Source of the DNA: Desulforapulum sp034007745
GTDB taxonomy: Bacteria; Desulfobacterota; Desulfobacteria; Desulfobacterales; Desulfobacteraceae
Assembly: GCA_034007745.1 (NCBI GenBank)
Contig: JAVEQI010000015.1
Span: forward strand, 11,733 to 75,732
Direction: 5' to 3'
DNA: 64,000 nt
Positions 16,357 through 24,592 of this stretch are shown in pieces. Within the stretch, counting starts at the first letter, position 1, and each line of letters starts with the position of its first letter. A program made the position numbers and the translations under genes. Below the pieces are notes generated by a model that saw only the letters and a program-made list of their open reading frames with translations, did not search any database and was not told the DNA's origin.

Positions 16357-17046
16357 ATTAACGAACTAATGTGGCTTGCCATGCTTGCCGTCAATTTCAG
16401 CTTCATCATCATCATCTTTCGCCTGTTTGGAAAGACAGGTCTCTACGCCTGGATACCCATTGCCGCCATTGTGGCCAACATCCAGGTGATCAAACTCGTC
16501 GAAATCATGGGCATCACGGCGACCCTTGGCAACATTGTCTATGCATCTTCGTTCCTGGTGACCGACATACTGTCCGAACTCTACGGGAAAAAAGAGGCAA
16601 AAAAGGCCGTCTATCTGGGGCTTTTTTCCCTGGTGGCCATGACGATCCTCATGAACATGGCCCTGGTTTTTACCCCGGCGCCCGACGATTTTTCCCAGGA
16701 AAGCCTTAAAAACATCTTCTCGTTCATGCCAAGGATTGCAGGAGCCAGCCTTGTTGCCTACTTCATCTCCCAGTCCCATGACGTATGGGCCTTTGAATTC
16801 TGGAAAAATCGATCCCCGTCGGGCCGTCACCTGTGGTTGAGAAACAACGCCAGCACCATGGTAAGCCAGTTCATCGATTCAAGCCTGTTCACCCTTCTGG
16901 CCTTCTGGGGAGTTTTTCCAACAGCAGCCCTGTTTGAAATATTCTGGACAACCTACCTCTTGAAATGGGTGGTGGGGGTTGCGGACACGCCCTTTCTCTA
17001 TATTGCAAAGGAATGGCATATGGGACAAAAAATCAAAGAGATATAG
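16357..17046 (+). CDS. Queuosine precursor transporter (YhhQ/DUF165), probable ATT start
   Basis: A membrane protein of about 229 residues with six or so helices. Family signature seen: FRLFGKTGLYAWIPIAAIVAN, then GNIVYASSFLVTDILSELYGKKEA. YhhQ-family proteins import queuosine precursors (preQ0/preQ1 or queuine). The first ATG in frame is 16369, but the GGAGG at 16345-16349 lies 19 bases from it and exactly 7 bases from the in-frame ATT at 16357. Starting there gives (M)NELMWLAMLAVNF, and an N-terminal NEL(L/M)W is, from memory, the usual beginning of this family. I therefore choose 16357 with moderate confidence; if wrong, the start is 16369 (225 residues). No queuosine gene is nearby. Confidence 0.8.
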   Translation: MNELMWLAMLAVNFSFIIIIFRLFGKTGLYAWIPIAAIVANIQVIKLVEIMGITATLGNIVYASSFLVTDILSELYGKKEAKKAVYLGLFSLVAMTILMNMALVFTPAPDDFSQESLKNIFSFMPRIAGASLVAYFISQSHDVWAFEFWKNRSPSGRHLWLRNNASTMVSQFIDSSLFTLLAFWGVFPTAALFEIFWTTYLLKWVVGVADTPFLYIAKEWHMGQKIKEI

Positions 17047-17169
17047 ACTCCCAGAAGAATCTGAGGCTTGATAGTGAAGATCCCTATCATAAATAAAAAA
17101 AACGACGACCAGGTTTATAAGGCATTAAAAAGGCTTTAAGGTTAACTACCAAAAGGAAAGGGGGCTGAT

Positions 17170-18117
17170 CTAACGGCTCAACCTCGTGCTCAAATAACCG
17201 TCGATCATGAGATGAACGATGTGGTGGATGACACACACAAGCAATGCCCCACCGAACTGGCTGAAATAGGTCACCTGGAGCATGACTGAAAGGGCCAGGG
17301 TTTTCTGGCAGCCCATGAACACAACGCTTTCATAGCGCCCCTTTTCCAGCTTACCAAGCTTCACCAGAACAAATGAGGCACCCAGCATCATGGTGTGGAA
17401 CACGGTTACAAGCAGAACAATCGCCCAGAACGAAATCCCATGGCCCAGAATCGCCTCTTTTGCACCGCCAAGGGAGATGAAAACAATGCCGAGGATCATC
17501 CATTGATTGACCAGCTGAAATCTGCCCATATTCCTTTTGGCAAAAATCTTTGCCTTGAGAGTCATTCCAATGGCCAATGGCAGGAGTACGAGCAGAATAA
17601 GCTTGAGACATATAGCCACCTGGTCAATGGCAAGGCTCTTTTCCTGACCCAGCAGCGGCAATAAAAGGGAAAGGATAAAGGGGATGGAAAGGATAGACAC
17701 AAAATTTGAAATGATGGTCACGAACAGGGCATGGGCCATGTTGCCGCCGGCCACCCCGGTCATCACAATGCCCGAAGAAAGGGTGGTTGGCATCACGGCC
17801 ACGATAAAAAGCCCCAGGGCCACACCCGTTTCAAGGGGCAGCACCAGAAGGGCCAGGGCCATAAGGGGCGCAGCCACAAAGATCAAAACAAGGGCCAGAA
17901 TGGTTGCTCGAACATCCCTGATACCGGCCCGTATCTGATGACCTTCGATCACCAGACCTGAGAAGACAAAGATCAGAAAAATCATCACCTCTGGCCCATG
18001 ATTATCCTTCAGGGCAGTTCCAAGCCCGGCAAGTAAGTTTGAACGGTCAAGGATCACCGCAACAAAGAGAAGAACAAGGCAGATTAAAAACCATTGGCGC
18101 TTTATTATATTTGTCAT
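17170..18117 (-). CDS. Bile acid:sodium symporter-family transporter
   Basis: A 315-residue membrane protein with 9-10 hydrophobic helices of the BASS/SBF-like (YfeH) type. Seen: FSGLVIEGHQI early, the Pro-rich crossing MPTTLSSGIVMTGVAGGN, typical of this fold's unwound helices, and a C-terminal FMGCQKTLALSV block. Such proteins import organic anions with Na+; the natural substrate is unknown. It lies downstream of nqrF on the same strand (165-base gap), so it may be read from the nqr operon, which would pair a Na+ pump with a Na+-driven importer. A heptamer repeat element reaches to three bases before its start codon, leaving no ordinary ribosome site. Confidence 0.8.
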   Translation of the reverse strand: MTNIIKRQWFLICLVLLFVAVILDRSNLLAGLGTALKDNHGPEVMIFLIFVFSGLVIEGHQIRAGIRDVRATILALVLIFVAAPLMALALLVLPLETGVALGLFIVAVMPTTLSSGIVMTGVAGGNMAHALFVTIISNFVSILSIPFILSLLLPLLGQEKSLAIDQVAICLKLILLVLLPLAIGMTLKAKIFAKRNMGRFQLVNQWMILGIVFISLGGAKEAILGHGISFWAIVLLVTVFHTMMLGASFVLVKLGKLEKGRYESVVFMGCQKTLALSVMLQVTYFSQFGGALLVCVIHHIVHLMIDGYLSTRLSR

Positions 18118-18120
18118 AGC

Positions 18121-18247
18121 TTTTATAAGAAACAGCTCTTAGCTAACAGCTAAAAGCTAACCGCTAACAGCTATCGTGTTTCATTGTTCGTTGTGTCCCT
18201 GGGGACGTGTCGGTTATAAGAAACAGCTATTAGCTAACAGCTAAATG
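18121..18247. repeat. Compound heptamer repeat element (one full and one partial unit)
   Basis: TTATAAGAAAC leads into six in-register heptamers (18134-18175): AGCTCTT, AGCTAAC, AGCTAAA, AGCTAAC, CGCTAAC, AGCTATC. Then comes the conserved flank GTGTTTCATTGTTCGTTGTG, a small stem (TCCctggGGA), and a second start TTATAAGAAACAGCT (from about 18216) with three more heptamers. The same modules recur at 35608-35735 and 43330-43475. It fills the nqrF to symporter gap. Confidence 0.9.
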
Positions 18248-18282
18248 CTTTCCTTGAAATCCTTGAAGGGCCAGATACCAGG

Positions 18283-19494
18283 TTAAAACTTGTCGTAAAA
18301 GATCATATCGTCCTCCACCCCAAAGTCGTAGAGGGCAATGATGATGGCGTCGATCATGGGTGGTGGACCGCACAGGTAGTATTCAATTTCATCGGGGTCT
18401 TCATGAAGGGCGAGATAGTCATTACACAGAAAATTATGGATAAAGCCGGTGGGGCCGGTCCAGTTGTCTTCGGGGTCCGGGCTTGAAAGAGCTATGTGGT
18501 ACTCAAAGTTTTCATGGCGCTCTGCAAGGTCTTCAAAGGTCTCGTGGTAGAACATCTCTTTTTTGGACCTTGCCCCGTACCAGAAGGTGATCTTCCTCTT
18601 GGTATGGATGCCTTCCAGCTGGTGGAGGATATGGCTCCTGAGGGGTGCCATGCCGGCGCCTCCGCCGATGAAGCACATTTCATTTTCGGTCTCTTTTGCC
18701 ATGAAGTCACCATAGGGACCGCTCACCTGAACCTCGTCTCCGGGCTTCAGACTGAACACATAGGATGATCCAAATCCCGGGGGAATGCCCTGGGTGCCCG
18801 GCGGCGGGGTGGCGATCCTGACGTTGAGCATTATGGTCTTGTTGTCATGGGGAGGATTGGCAAGGGAATAGGCCCGGAACCCCGGTTTTATGCCCCTGGC
18901 CCTGAGTTCCAGGAGATTGTACTTTTTCCATTCGCTCACAAATCTGCTTTCAATCTGAAACTCTTTAAAGGCCAGGTCATACTCGGGCACGTCGATCTGG
19001 AAATAGGCTCCGGCCTCGAAATCGATGGGGGTTTCAGGCTTGAGCACCAGCTCTTTGATAAATGTTGCCACGTTATGGTTGGACACCACCTCTGCATTGA
19101 CCTTTTTAATGCCGAAGATGGATTCAGGCAGACGGATCTCAATATCATTCTTGACCTTGAGCTGGCATGTGAGACGTTTGCCTTCGAGCTTTTCCTTGCG
19201 GCTCAGATGGCCAAGCTCGGTGGGCAGAATAGCTCCTCCCCCCTTTACCACCTCGCACTTGCACATGCCGCAGGAGCCGGAACCGCCGCAGGCCGACGGC
19301 AAAAAGATATCCTGGCTGGAAAGGGCGGACAGCAGCGTGGGCGTGCCCGTCACATGGATGGAATTTTCCCTGTCATTGTTGATCACGATCGCATGCTCAC
19401 CCGTGGTGGTCACCTTGGCTTCCACAAAGAGCAGCACCATCACAAGGGCAAGGATGACACCCGTGAAGACCAGTATGCTGATGAGGTAGATCAA
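18283..19494 (-). CDS. nqrF: Na+-translocating NADH:quinone reductase subunit F
   Basis: A 403-residue NADH-oxidising entry subunit. One N-terminal membrane anchor (residues about 2-25), a 2Fe-2S ferredoxin domain with ACGGSGSCGMCKC and a later Cys (about 70-115), an FAD domain (RAYSLANPP) and an NAD(P)H domain (GGGAGMAPLRSHI, then YLCGPPPMID, ending with an aromatic residue in FYDKF). It takes electrons from NADH to FAD and 2Fe-2S and passes them to the membrane subunits. Last gene of nqrABCDEF. No apbE (flavin transferase needed for NqrB/NqrC) follows it here. Confidence 0.97.
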   Translation of the reverse strand: MIYLISILVFTGVILALVMVLLFVEAKVTTTGEHAIVINNDRENSIHVTGTPTLLSALSSQDIFLPSACGGSGSCGMCKCEVVKGGGAILPTELGHLSRKEKLEGKRLTCQLKVKNDIEIRLPESIFGIKKVNAEVVSNHNVATFIKELVLKPETPIDFEAGAYFQIDVPEYDLAFKEFQIESRFVSEWKKYNLLELRARGIKPGFRAYSLANPPHDNKTIMLNVRIATPPPGTQGIPPGFGSSYVFSLKPGDEVQVSGPYGDFMAKETENEMCFIGGGAGMAPLRSHILHQLEGIHTKRKITFWYGARSKKEMFYHETFEDLAERHENFEYHIALSSPDPEDNWTGPTGFIHNFLCNDYLALHEDPDEIEYYLCGPPPMIDAIIIALYDFGVEDDMIFYDKF

Positions 19495-19515
19495 TTGTCG
19501 CCTCCTTGGCTTTAC

Positions 19516-20124
19516 TTACAGGGTGATACCTGAAAACATCATAAAGGTCATGGCCATGAGCCCTGCAACTATCATGGTGATACCGAACCCCTGGAGCCCG
19601 TCTGGAACATCTGAATACCGGATCTTCTTTCTGATCGCAGCCATGGATACAATGGCAAGCATCCAGCCCGTTCCTGAACCCGCCCCAAACACGGTGGATT
19701 CCACCAGGGTGTAGTTACGTTCCACCATAAAGAGGGAGACACCCAGGATGGCGCAGTTCACGGCGATCAGGGGCAGAAACACACCAAGGGCCGCATAAAG
19801 TGGCGGCGAATATTTATCAATGACCATTTCGATGGCCTGAACTATGGCTGCAATGACTGCAATAAAGGTGATGTACTTTAAAAAACTCAAATCCACATTG
19901 GGCAGTCCCGCCCAGGACAGTGCCCCGGGGGCAAGGAGCCCATGAAAAACCAGCCAGTTTACTGGGCTTGTGACGGTGAGGACAAAGATAACTGCAAAGC
20001 CCAGACCCGTTGCAGTTTCAATGTTTTTGGACACGGCAATGAACGAACACATCCCCAGGAAGTAGGCCAGAAGGATGTTTCCGATAAAAACCGAGTTAAT
20101 AAAAAGACTGAACAAATCACCCAT
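19516..20124 (-). CDS. nqrE: Na+-translocating NADH:quinone reductase subunit E
   Basis: A 202-residue integral membrane subunit with six helices. It has the conserved short Cys-containing helices of NqrE/NqrD (FLGMCSFIAVS and VNCAILGVSLF), which in the known structure hold an intramembrane iron site shared with NqrD. Length is the family norm (about 198-202). It lies 21 bases before nqrF and 71 bases after nqrD. Confidence 0.96.
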   Translation of the reverse strand: MGDLFSLFINSVFIGNILLAYFLGMCSFIAVSKNIETATGLGFAVIFVLTVTSPVNWLVFHGLLAPGALSWAGLPNVDLSFLKYITFIAVIAAIVQAIEMVIDKYSPPLYAALGVFLPLIAVNCAILGVSLFMVERNYTLVESTVFGAGSGTGWMLAIVSMAAIRKKIRYSDVPDGLQGFGITMIVAGLMAMTFMMFSGITL

Positions 20125-20195
20125 TATCTACTCCTTACCCTGTGCTGTATCTGGTTGCGAGACCTGGCTTAAAGCCCCCGTTGCAATATCTGGTT

Positions 20196-20831
20196 TCATG
20201 ATTTGTTTCCATGGGAGACACCGGGCAGGCTGTTTTTAACCCATACCAGGAGCCCTATAACAAAAAAAGCGCCCGGGGCCAGCACCATCAGCCCCATGTT
20301 CTGATATCCGGCAGCGATCATGAATTCCGGGATCACGGAAAATCCGAAAATATTACCCGAACCCAGAAGTTCCCGGACAAAAGCCACGAACACAAGAATA
20401 AGCCCGTATCCCAGGCCGTTGGCAATTCCGTCCACAAACGAGTCCAGGGGTTTATTGGCAAGGGCAAAGGTCTCGGCCCTTCCAAGCACAATGCAGTTGG
20501 TGATGATAAGCCCGACAAATATGGAGAGCTGCTTTGAAATGTCGTAGAAAAAGGCCTTGAGCACCTCGTCCGTGATAATAACAAGCGAGGCTATCACGGC
20601 CAGTTCCACAATGATCCTTATGTTTGAAGGAATCTGTTTACGCAGGGAAGAGATGATAAGGCCGGAAAAGGCCGTGACAACGGTGAGGGCAACGGCCATC
20701 ACAAGTGCCGTTGACATCTTGACCGTTACGGCAAGGGCCGAACAGATGCCCAGGACCTGGAAGGCCACGGGATTTTCCGTCCACACGCCCCGGATCAGTA
20801 TGTCCAGGCGTTTTGATTTTTCTTGTGCCAT
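20196..20831 (-). CDS. nqrD: Na+-translocating NADH:quinone reductase subunit D
   Basis: A 211-residue membrane subunit homologous to NqrE, with six helices and the paired Cys helices FQVLGICSALAVT and FVGLIITNCIVLGRAE. Together with NqrE it carries the transmembrane electron step. ATG at 20831. A 106-base gap containing heptamer-type sequence separates it from nqrC, which is unusual within this normally tight operon. Confidence 0.96.
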   Translation of the reverse strand: MAQEKSKRLDILIRGVWTENPVAFQVLGICSALAVTVKMSTALVMAVALTVVTAFSGLIISSLRKQIPSNIRIIVELAVIASLVIITDEVLKAFFYDISKQLSIFVGLIITNCIVLGRAETFALANKPLDSFVDGIANGLGYGLILVFVAFVRELLGSGNIFGFSVIPEFMIAAGYQNMGLMVLAPGAFFVIGLLVWVKNSLPGVSHGNKS

Positions 20832-20873
20832 GGAATTCCTTTTATCATTTTAATATTTTATATGAGACGCATA

Positions 20874-20898
20874 TTTAGCTGTTAGCTGTTAGCTAAAT
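20874..20898. repeat. Short AGCTAAC-type heptamer tract between nqrD and nqrC
   Basis: TTAGCTG TTAGCTG TTAGCTAAA: three heptamer units of the same family as the larger elements, followed by a weakly similar flank (ATCGTTGTTTCGTTCC). It lies inside the nqr operon. Confidence 0.75.
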
Positions 20899-20937
20899 AG
20901 AACACTTTACAATCGTTGTTTCGTTCCTCAACCCAAC

Positions 20938-21786
20938 CTAGGGCCTGCCGGCACCCGGTGCAGATGTCCGGGGTTCCGAATTTTTTTCGGTCATCTCTTT
21001 TTCGGTCTTCTCTTTCCGGGTCATATCCTTGGGAATCAGCCCCCCCTGGCGAAAGGTAACGGAAACCGCATCGTACTTGACCAGGGTGGATTTGATGCCT
21101 TCGGCAAGGTATTGGCCGGTCAGGGTGGCCCCGCTGATGCCGTCGACATAGTTGTCCTTCTTGGATTCAGGCAGGTTTTCCACCTTGCCCTTGGCAATTC
21201 CCACGGAAACAAACTCATTCTGGGAGTTGACGATCTTTTTACCCTTGAAGTTTTTCTGAAACCAGGCGCTCTCTATCTCCCCGCCAAGTCCCGGGGTCTC
21301 TGAATGGCTGTACACGGAAAACCCTGAAACGGTCTGGCCGTCAGCCTTAAATGCAAGGTACCCCTGAATTTTTCCCCAGAGTCCCCGGCTGTTAAAAGGA
21401 AGGATATAACCCTCTATTTTTTCGTTCTGCCGATAAAGATAGACGTGCATGGCACTTGAAGCCCCTGGATCATCGGGATCAAGAATCTTTCCATTGGCAT
21501 CCACAATGGTATCCTCGATATGGGCGTCGTAGAGGGTGTTGATCACTTCCCCAGGGGGCTTTTTCCCAGACTCAACCAGGTTGGCTGCCCGCAGGAGATT
21601 CACCCTCCGGTCAAGGGCAATATTGGCATTCTGACGATCCTTTAAGCCACTGGCAGATACAGAGATCAGGAGGCTGCAAACGAAAGAGATCACCAGGGCA
21701 AACCGAATCACATTTTTCCGGCTGTTTTTATCCGGTTTGGTTTCCGGTTTGATTCCAGATCTATTTTCCGGTTTGGTTTCAGACAT
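20938..21786 (-). CDS. nqrC: Na+-translocating NADH:quinone reductase subunit C
   Basis: A 282-residue subunit with one N-terminal membrane helix (NVIRFALVISFVCSLLISVSA, about residues 24-45) and an FMN-binding domain. The flavinylation motif SGATL (in DGISGATLTGQ) marks the Thr that carries covalent FMN, which requires ApbE. I chose ATG 21786 rather than 21843 because it has an AGAGGA site and matches family length better; it overlaps nqrB by eight bases. Residues 1-22 are a charged leader with repeated KPE/KPD units encoded by short DNA repeats (about 21730-21782), absent from most NqrC proteins. Confidence 0.93.
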   Translation of the reverse strand: MSETKPENRSGIKPETKPDKNSRKNVIRFALVISFVCSLLISVSASGLKDRQNANIALDRRVNLLRAANLVESGKKPPGEVINTLYDAHIEDTIVDANGKILDPDDPGASSAMHVYLYRQNEKIEGYILPFNSRGLWGKIQGYLAFKADGQTVSGFSVYSHSETPGLGGEIESAWFQKNFKGKKIVNSQNEFVSVGIAKGKVENLPESKKDNYVDGISGATLTGQYLAEGIKSTLVKYDAVSVTFRQGGLIPKDMTRKEKTEKEMTEKNSEPRTSAPGAGRP

Positions 21787-22942
21787 TGGGAATCCTCTTT
21801 GATGATTTGTATTGGACCACCACATGGTCGAAAAGCGGCGCAAACACGTTCATGAAAAGGATGGCAAGCATGGTGCCCTCCACAAAGGCGGGGTTGACCA
21901 CCCTGATCACCACGGTCAAGGAGCCGATGAGAAAACCAAACACCCAGCGGCCCGGATTGGTTCCCGGGGCAGACACAGGGTCCGTTGCCATGAAGCAGAT
22001 GCCGAACAAAAATCCGCCCGCACAGAGATGATACAGGGGACCTGCATGACCCCAGCCGCCCTGGGTGCCGGGTACAAGATAGAGAAACAGCAGGGCCGTG
22101 GCAGCAAGCCCGGCAATTCCACCGGCTATAATGCGATAATTGGCTATCCGGGTGATTATAAGAAAGGCGCCCCCCAGGAGGCAGCACAGGGCCGAAGTCT
22201 CGCCGATGCTGCCCGGCACGGACCCCCAGAAGAGGTTGGACAGGGTGAAGCCGGCCTGGGACAGGGCCGTTGTGATGCTTCCCCCGTCTGCACCCGTGAC
22301 GGCAAGGGCCGTGGCAGAGGAGAGAGCGTCCACGGGACTTAAACCTGCAACCCAGACATTTCCGGACATGGACACGGGGTATGAGAAGAAGACAAAGGCC
22401 CGGGCCGTCAGGGCCGGATTGAAGATGTTCCGGCCGGTACCGCCAAAAACCTCCTTACCCAGGACCACCCCAAATGAGATCCCAAGGGCCACCTGCCAGA
22501 GGGGAATGGTGGCCGGAAGGGTCAGGGGAAACAGAATCCCCGTGACCAGGAATCCCTCGCTGATCTTGTGCTTGCGAATCACGGCAAACAAAATTTCCCA
22601 GGAAAATCCCACCACGTAGGAGACAAGAATGATGGGCAGCACAAAGCGGCTGCCGAGAATAAACGCCGGGACCAGGCCCAGGTTCTCGTTCCTGGCAAAG
22701 CCTGCCTGAAATCCTGTATTGTAAATTCCGTAAAGAACCACGGGCAAAAGCGCCACAAGCACGAAGCTCATGTAACGCTTGAGATCCAGGTTGTCCCGGA
22801 TAAAGGGCATCACCCGGTTGGCGGTCGAAGGCAAAAAGAAGAATGTCTTGGTGGCATCAAACAGGGGCTCAAGCTTACCAAAACGCCCGGAACCGGTAAA
22901 ATGGGGCTCACTGAGATCGAATATTTTTTTTAAGGGATTCAT
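21779..22942 (-). CDS. nqrB: Na+-translocating NADH:quinone reductase subunit B
   Basis: A 387-residue, ten-helix membrane subunit that holds covalent FMN and riboflavin and is the Na+-translocating core. Seen: a cytosolic N-terminus, NIFNPALTARAFVFFSYP, the flavinylation-type stretch VDALSSATAL and a C-terminal FATDPVSAPGTNPGRW-type block (MATDPVSAPG). It lies 19 bases after nqrA and overlaps nqrC. Confidence 0.96.
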   Translation of the reverse strand: MNPLKKIFDLSEPHFTGSGRFGKLEPLFDATKTFFFLPSTANRVMPFIRDNLDLKRYMSFVLVALLPVVLYGIYNTGFQAGFARNENLGLVPAFILGSRFVLPIILVSYVVGFSWEILFAVIRKHKISEGFLVTGILFPLTLPATIPLWQVALGISFGVVLGKEVFGGTGRNIFNPALTARAFVFFSYPVSMSGNVWVAGLSPVDALSSATALAVTGADGGSITTALSQAGFTLSNLFWGSVPGSIGETSALCCLLGGAFLIITRIANYRIIAGGIAGLAATALLFLYLVPGTQGGWGHAGPLYHLCAGGFLFGICFMATDPVSAPGTNPGRWVFGFLIGSLTVVIRVVNPAFVEGTMLAILFMNVFAPLFDHVVVQYKSSKRIPNV

Positions 22943-22961
22943 GGTTTGTCCTTATTTATCG

Positions 22962-24293
22962 TTATCCTTGCTTGTCCTTGTAAAGGGCGTCCATTCCATC
23001 GGCCAGAATCCGGGCAAGCTCGATCTTGGACGGGCAGACATAGGAGCATAAACCGCATTGGCAGCAGTCCAGAAGACCGCAGGCCAGGGCATCTTCGATC
23101 CCATCGCTCAAGAGTTCCTTCATGATAAAGCTGGGCATTAGATCATTGGGACAAATGTTCTCACAATAGCTGCAGTTGATACAGGGCCTGAGTTCACCGT
23201 GGAGGGAAGCGTCAGTCTCCTTGGGTTCGGAAAAAAGGCAGGAGAGAAAGGCCCTTGAGGCGGTTGCCTTGGCCTTTCCCGGCCGCAGGAACCCGAACAT
23301 CTCGTCCTGGTCCGGGGTGGCGACGATGTTCAGGGTGTTGTCAAAGAAACCCAGGTGGCTTTCAGGTTCAACCTTCCTGCCGTCAAACCTGCCCGTTGTC
23401 ACAATCTCCCCCTCCTTGAAGTCGCCCAGTACCCTTTCCAGGCGAGCCCCCTGGCGAGTCAGCACGTGGGGCCGATGTTCCCTGCCCCTGGTGACTGTGA
23501 TGATCTTTTCCGTTGGGTAGCAGCCGGTCATGAGAAATTTTGCCGCCATGATCAGGTGGTCTGCGGCAATGCACCAGGAGCTGTTCTCCCTTGAGTCTTT
23601 TTTGAGATGGTAGAGCACCGCCCCGGGATTCCAGGCAGGATAGATGTCCGGCACAGTGTGGGTAATCAGGGGTTTGACCCGGGGAAGACGATCAAGGCTC
23701 CCCGCCTTTACCGTTACAACCACCCGATCCGTGAATCGTTTGAGCACCTCAAGGCCGAATTCAAACGCCGCTGCATCCCTCTCAACAACAACCCCGGGAT
23801 CCGGGGAAAAAATATCGCTGCCCCAGAGAGAAACAATGATCATAGCCGGAGTGTGGGCTGCATCGGCCGTATCTTTTTCCGGAAACTGGCGAAGGGCCTG
23901 CCAGAGTCCCCCCTGTTTAAGGCGGTTCACAAGATCATCCCTGGAAACAGCCGAAAGGTATGATTGGGAAAACGGCTCAAACTCGACAAATTCGTCCTGA
24001 CCTTCAGGGCCGATAACAACCTCGTGCAGCTGCCTTCGTTCGCCAAACACGATTTTTTCGACAACCCCCGTGCCCGGCGAGACAAATTGAATGGAAGGAT
24101 CACGCTTGTCAAAGAAAAGGGGGGTGCCGGTCTTGACCCTGTCACCCTCCTTGACCAGGAGTTTCGGCCGGATATAGGGAACATCCATGGCAGACAGACC
24201 AAGGGTTGGAGAATCAGAAAATTCGACAATACCGATATCGGGCATACCGGCAAGGGGTGTGTTAAATCCTTTGGAAATCTTGATCTGTTCCAT
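22962..24293 (-). CDS. nqrA: Na+-translocating NADH:quinone reductase subunit A
   Basis: A 443-residue soluble subunit anchored to NqrB, implicated in quinone binding. Seen: the N-terminal KISKGFNTPLAGMPD of NqrA and RnfC-like domains; the C-terminal half contains two cysteine groups (CINCSYCENICPNDLMP and CCQCGLCSYVCPSKIEL) of the ferredoxin kind. Those cysteines recall RnfC and are not a feature of the classical Vibrio NqrA, so this is an Rnf-like or ancestral type, as known in some anaerobes. ATG 24293 is preferred over an in-frame TTG just before it. Confidence 0.9.
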   Translation of the reverse strand: MEQIKISKGFNTPLAGMPDIGIVEFSDSPTLGLSAMDVPYIRPKLLVKEGDRVKTGTPLFFDKRDPSIQFVSPGTGVVEKIVFGERRQLHEVVIGPEGQDEFVEFEPFSQSYLSAVSRDDLVNRLKQGGLWQALRQFPEKDTADAAHTPAMIIVSLWGSDIFSPDPGVVVERDAAAFEFGLEVLKRFTDRVVVTVKAGSLDRLPRVKPLITHTVPDIYPAWNPGAVLYHLKKDSRENSSWCIAADHLIMAAKFLMTGCYPTEKIITVTRGREHRPHVLTRQGARLERVLGDFKEGEIVTTGRFDGRKVEPESHLGFFDNTLNIVATPDQDEMFGFLRPGKAKATASRAFLSCLFSEPKETDASLHGELRPCINCSYCENICPNDLMPSFIMKELLSDGIEDALACGLLDCCQCGLCSYVCPSKIELARILADGMDALYKDKQG

Positions 24294-24373
24294 CAATTCA
24301 ATTCCATTTAAATATATTTAGAACTTTGTTAGAAGCACCTCCGAACTACAACTCTGTCTATATAATCCAGGGT

Positions 24374-24401
24374 ATTTTATCAAAACAGCATTTAATATCA
24401 A
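24374..24401 (-). promoter_or_regulatory. Candidate promoter of the nqr operon
   Basis: On the minus strand, -35 TTGATA (24396-24401), 16-base spacer, -10 TAAAAT (24374-24379); each hexamer matches the sigma-70 consensus at five of six positions. It would give a leader of about 75 bases before nqrA. Confidence 0.55.
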
Positions 24402-24424
24402 CCTTATTTTAAAAAGCTGCCGCG

Positions 24425-24477
24425 ATTCTCATTTTTATTTTACTCCCAGGCGGCAACCTGGTACCCCCTTGCTGAAC
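24425..24477 (-). repeat. 53-bp dispersed repeat, copy 2
   Basis: Reverse-complement copy of the element at 11157-11209, same length, with identical ends (GTTCAGCAAG and AAAATAAAAATGAGAAT). It lies in the otherwise empty 299 bases between nqrA and the glucan synthase gene (24294-24592), which hold no other recognisable feature apart from the nqr promoter. Confidence 0.75.
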
Positions 24478-24592
24478 ATTGAGCGCCAAGGGATGGGATT
24501 TGCGGGCAGGCAACCCCGATAAAACCGCAAAATGTCTAAAGGATACAGGGCCAAATTTTTACGGTTTGGGTTTGTCCTGGGCGGACAGACCC

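Noticed and set aside
17074..17139. 21-codon basic ORF (GTG start, GAGG seven bases upstream).
   Set aside because: Too short and unsupported by any recognised family.
18134..18175. CRISPR array in the heptamer tract.
   Set aside because: Units are seven bases with no spacers; not CRISPR-like. No CRISPR array was seen anywhere.
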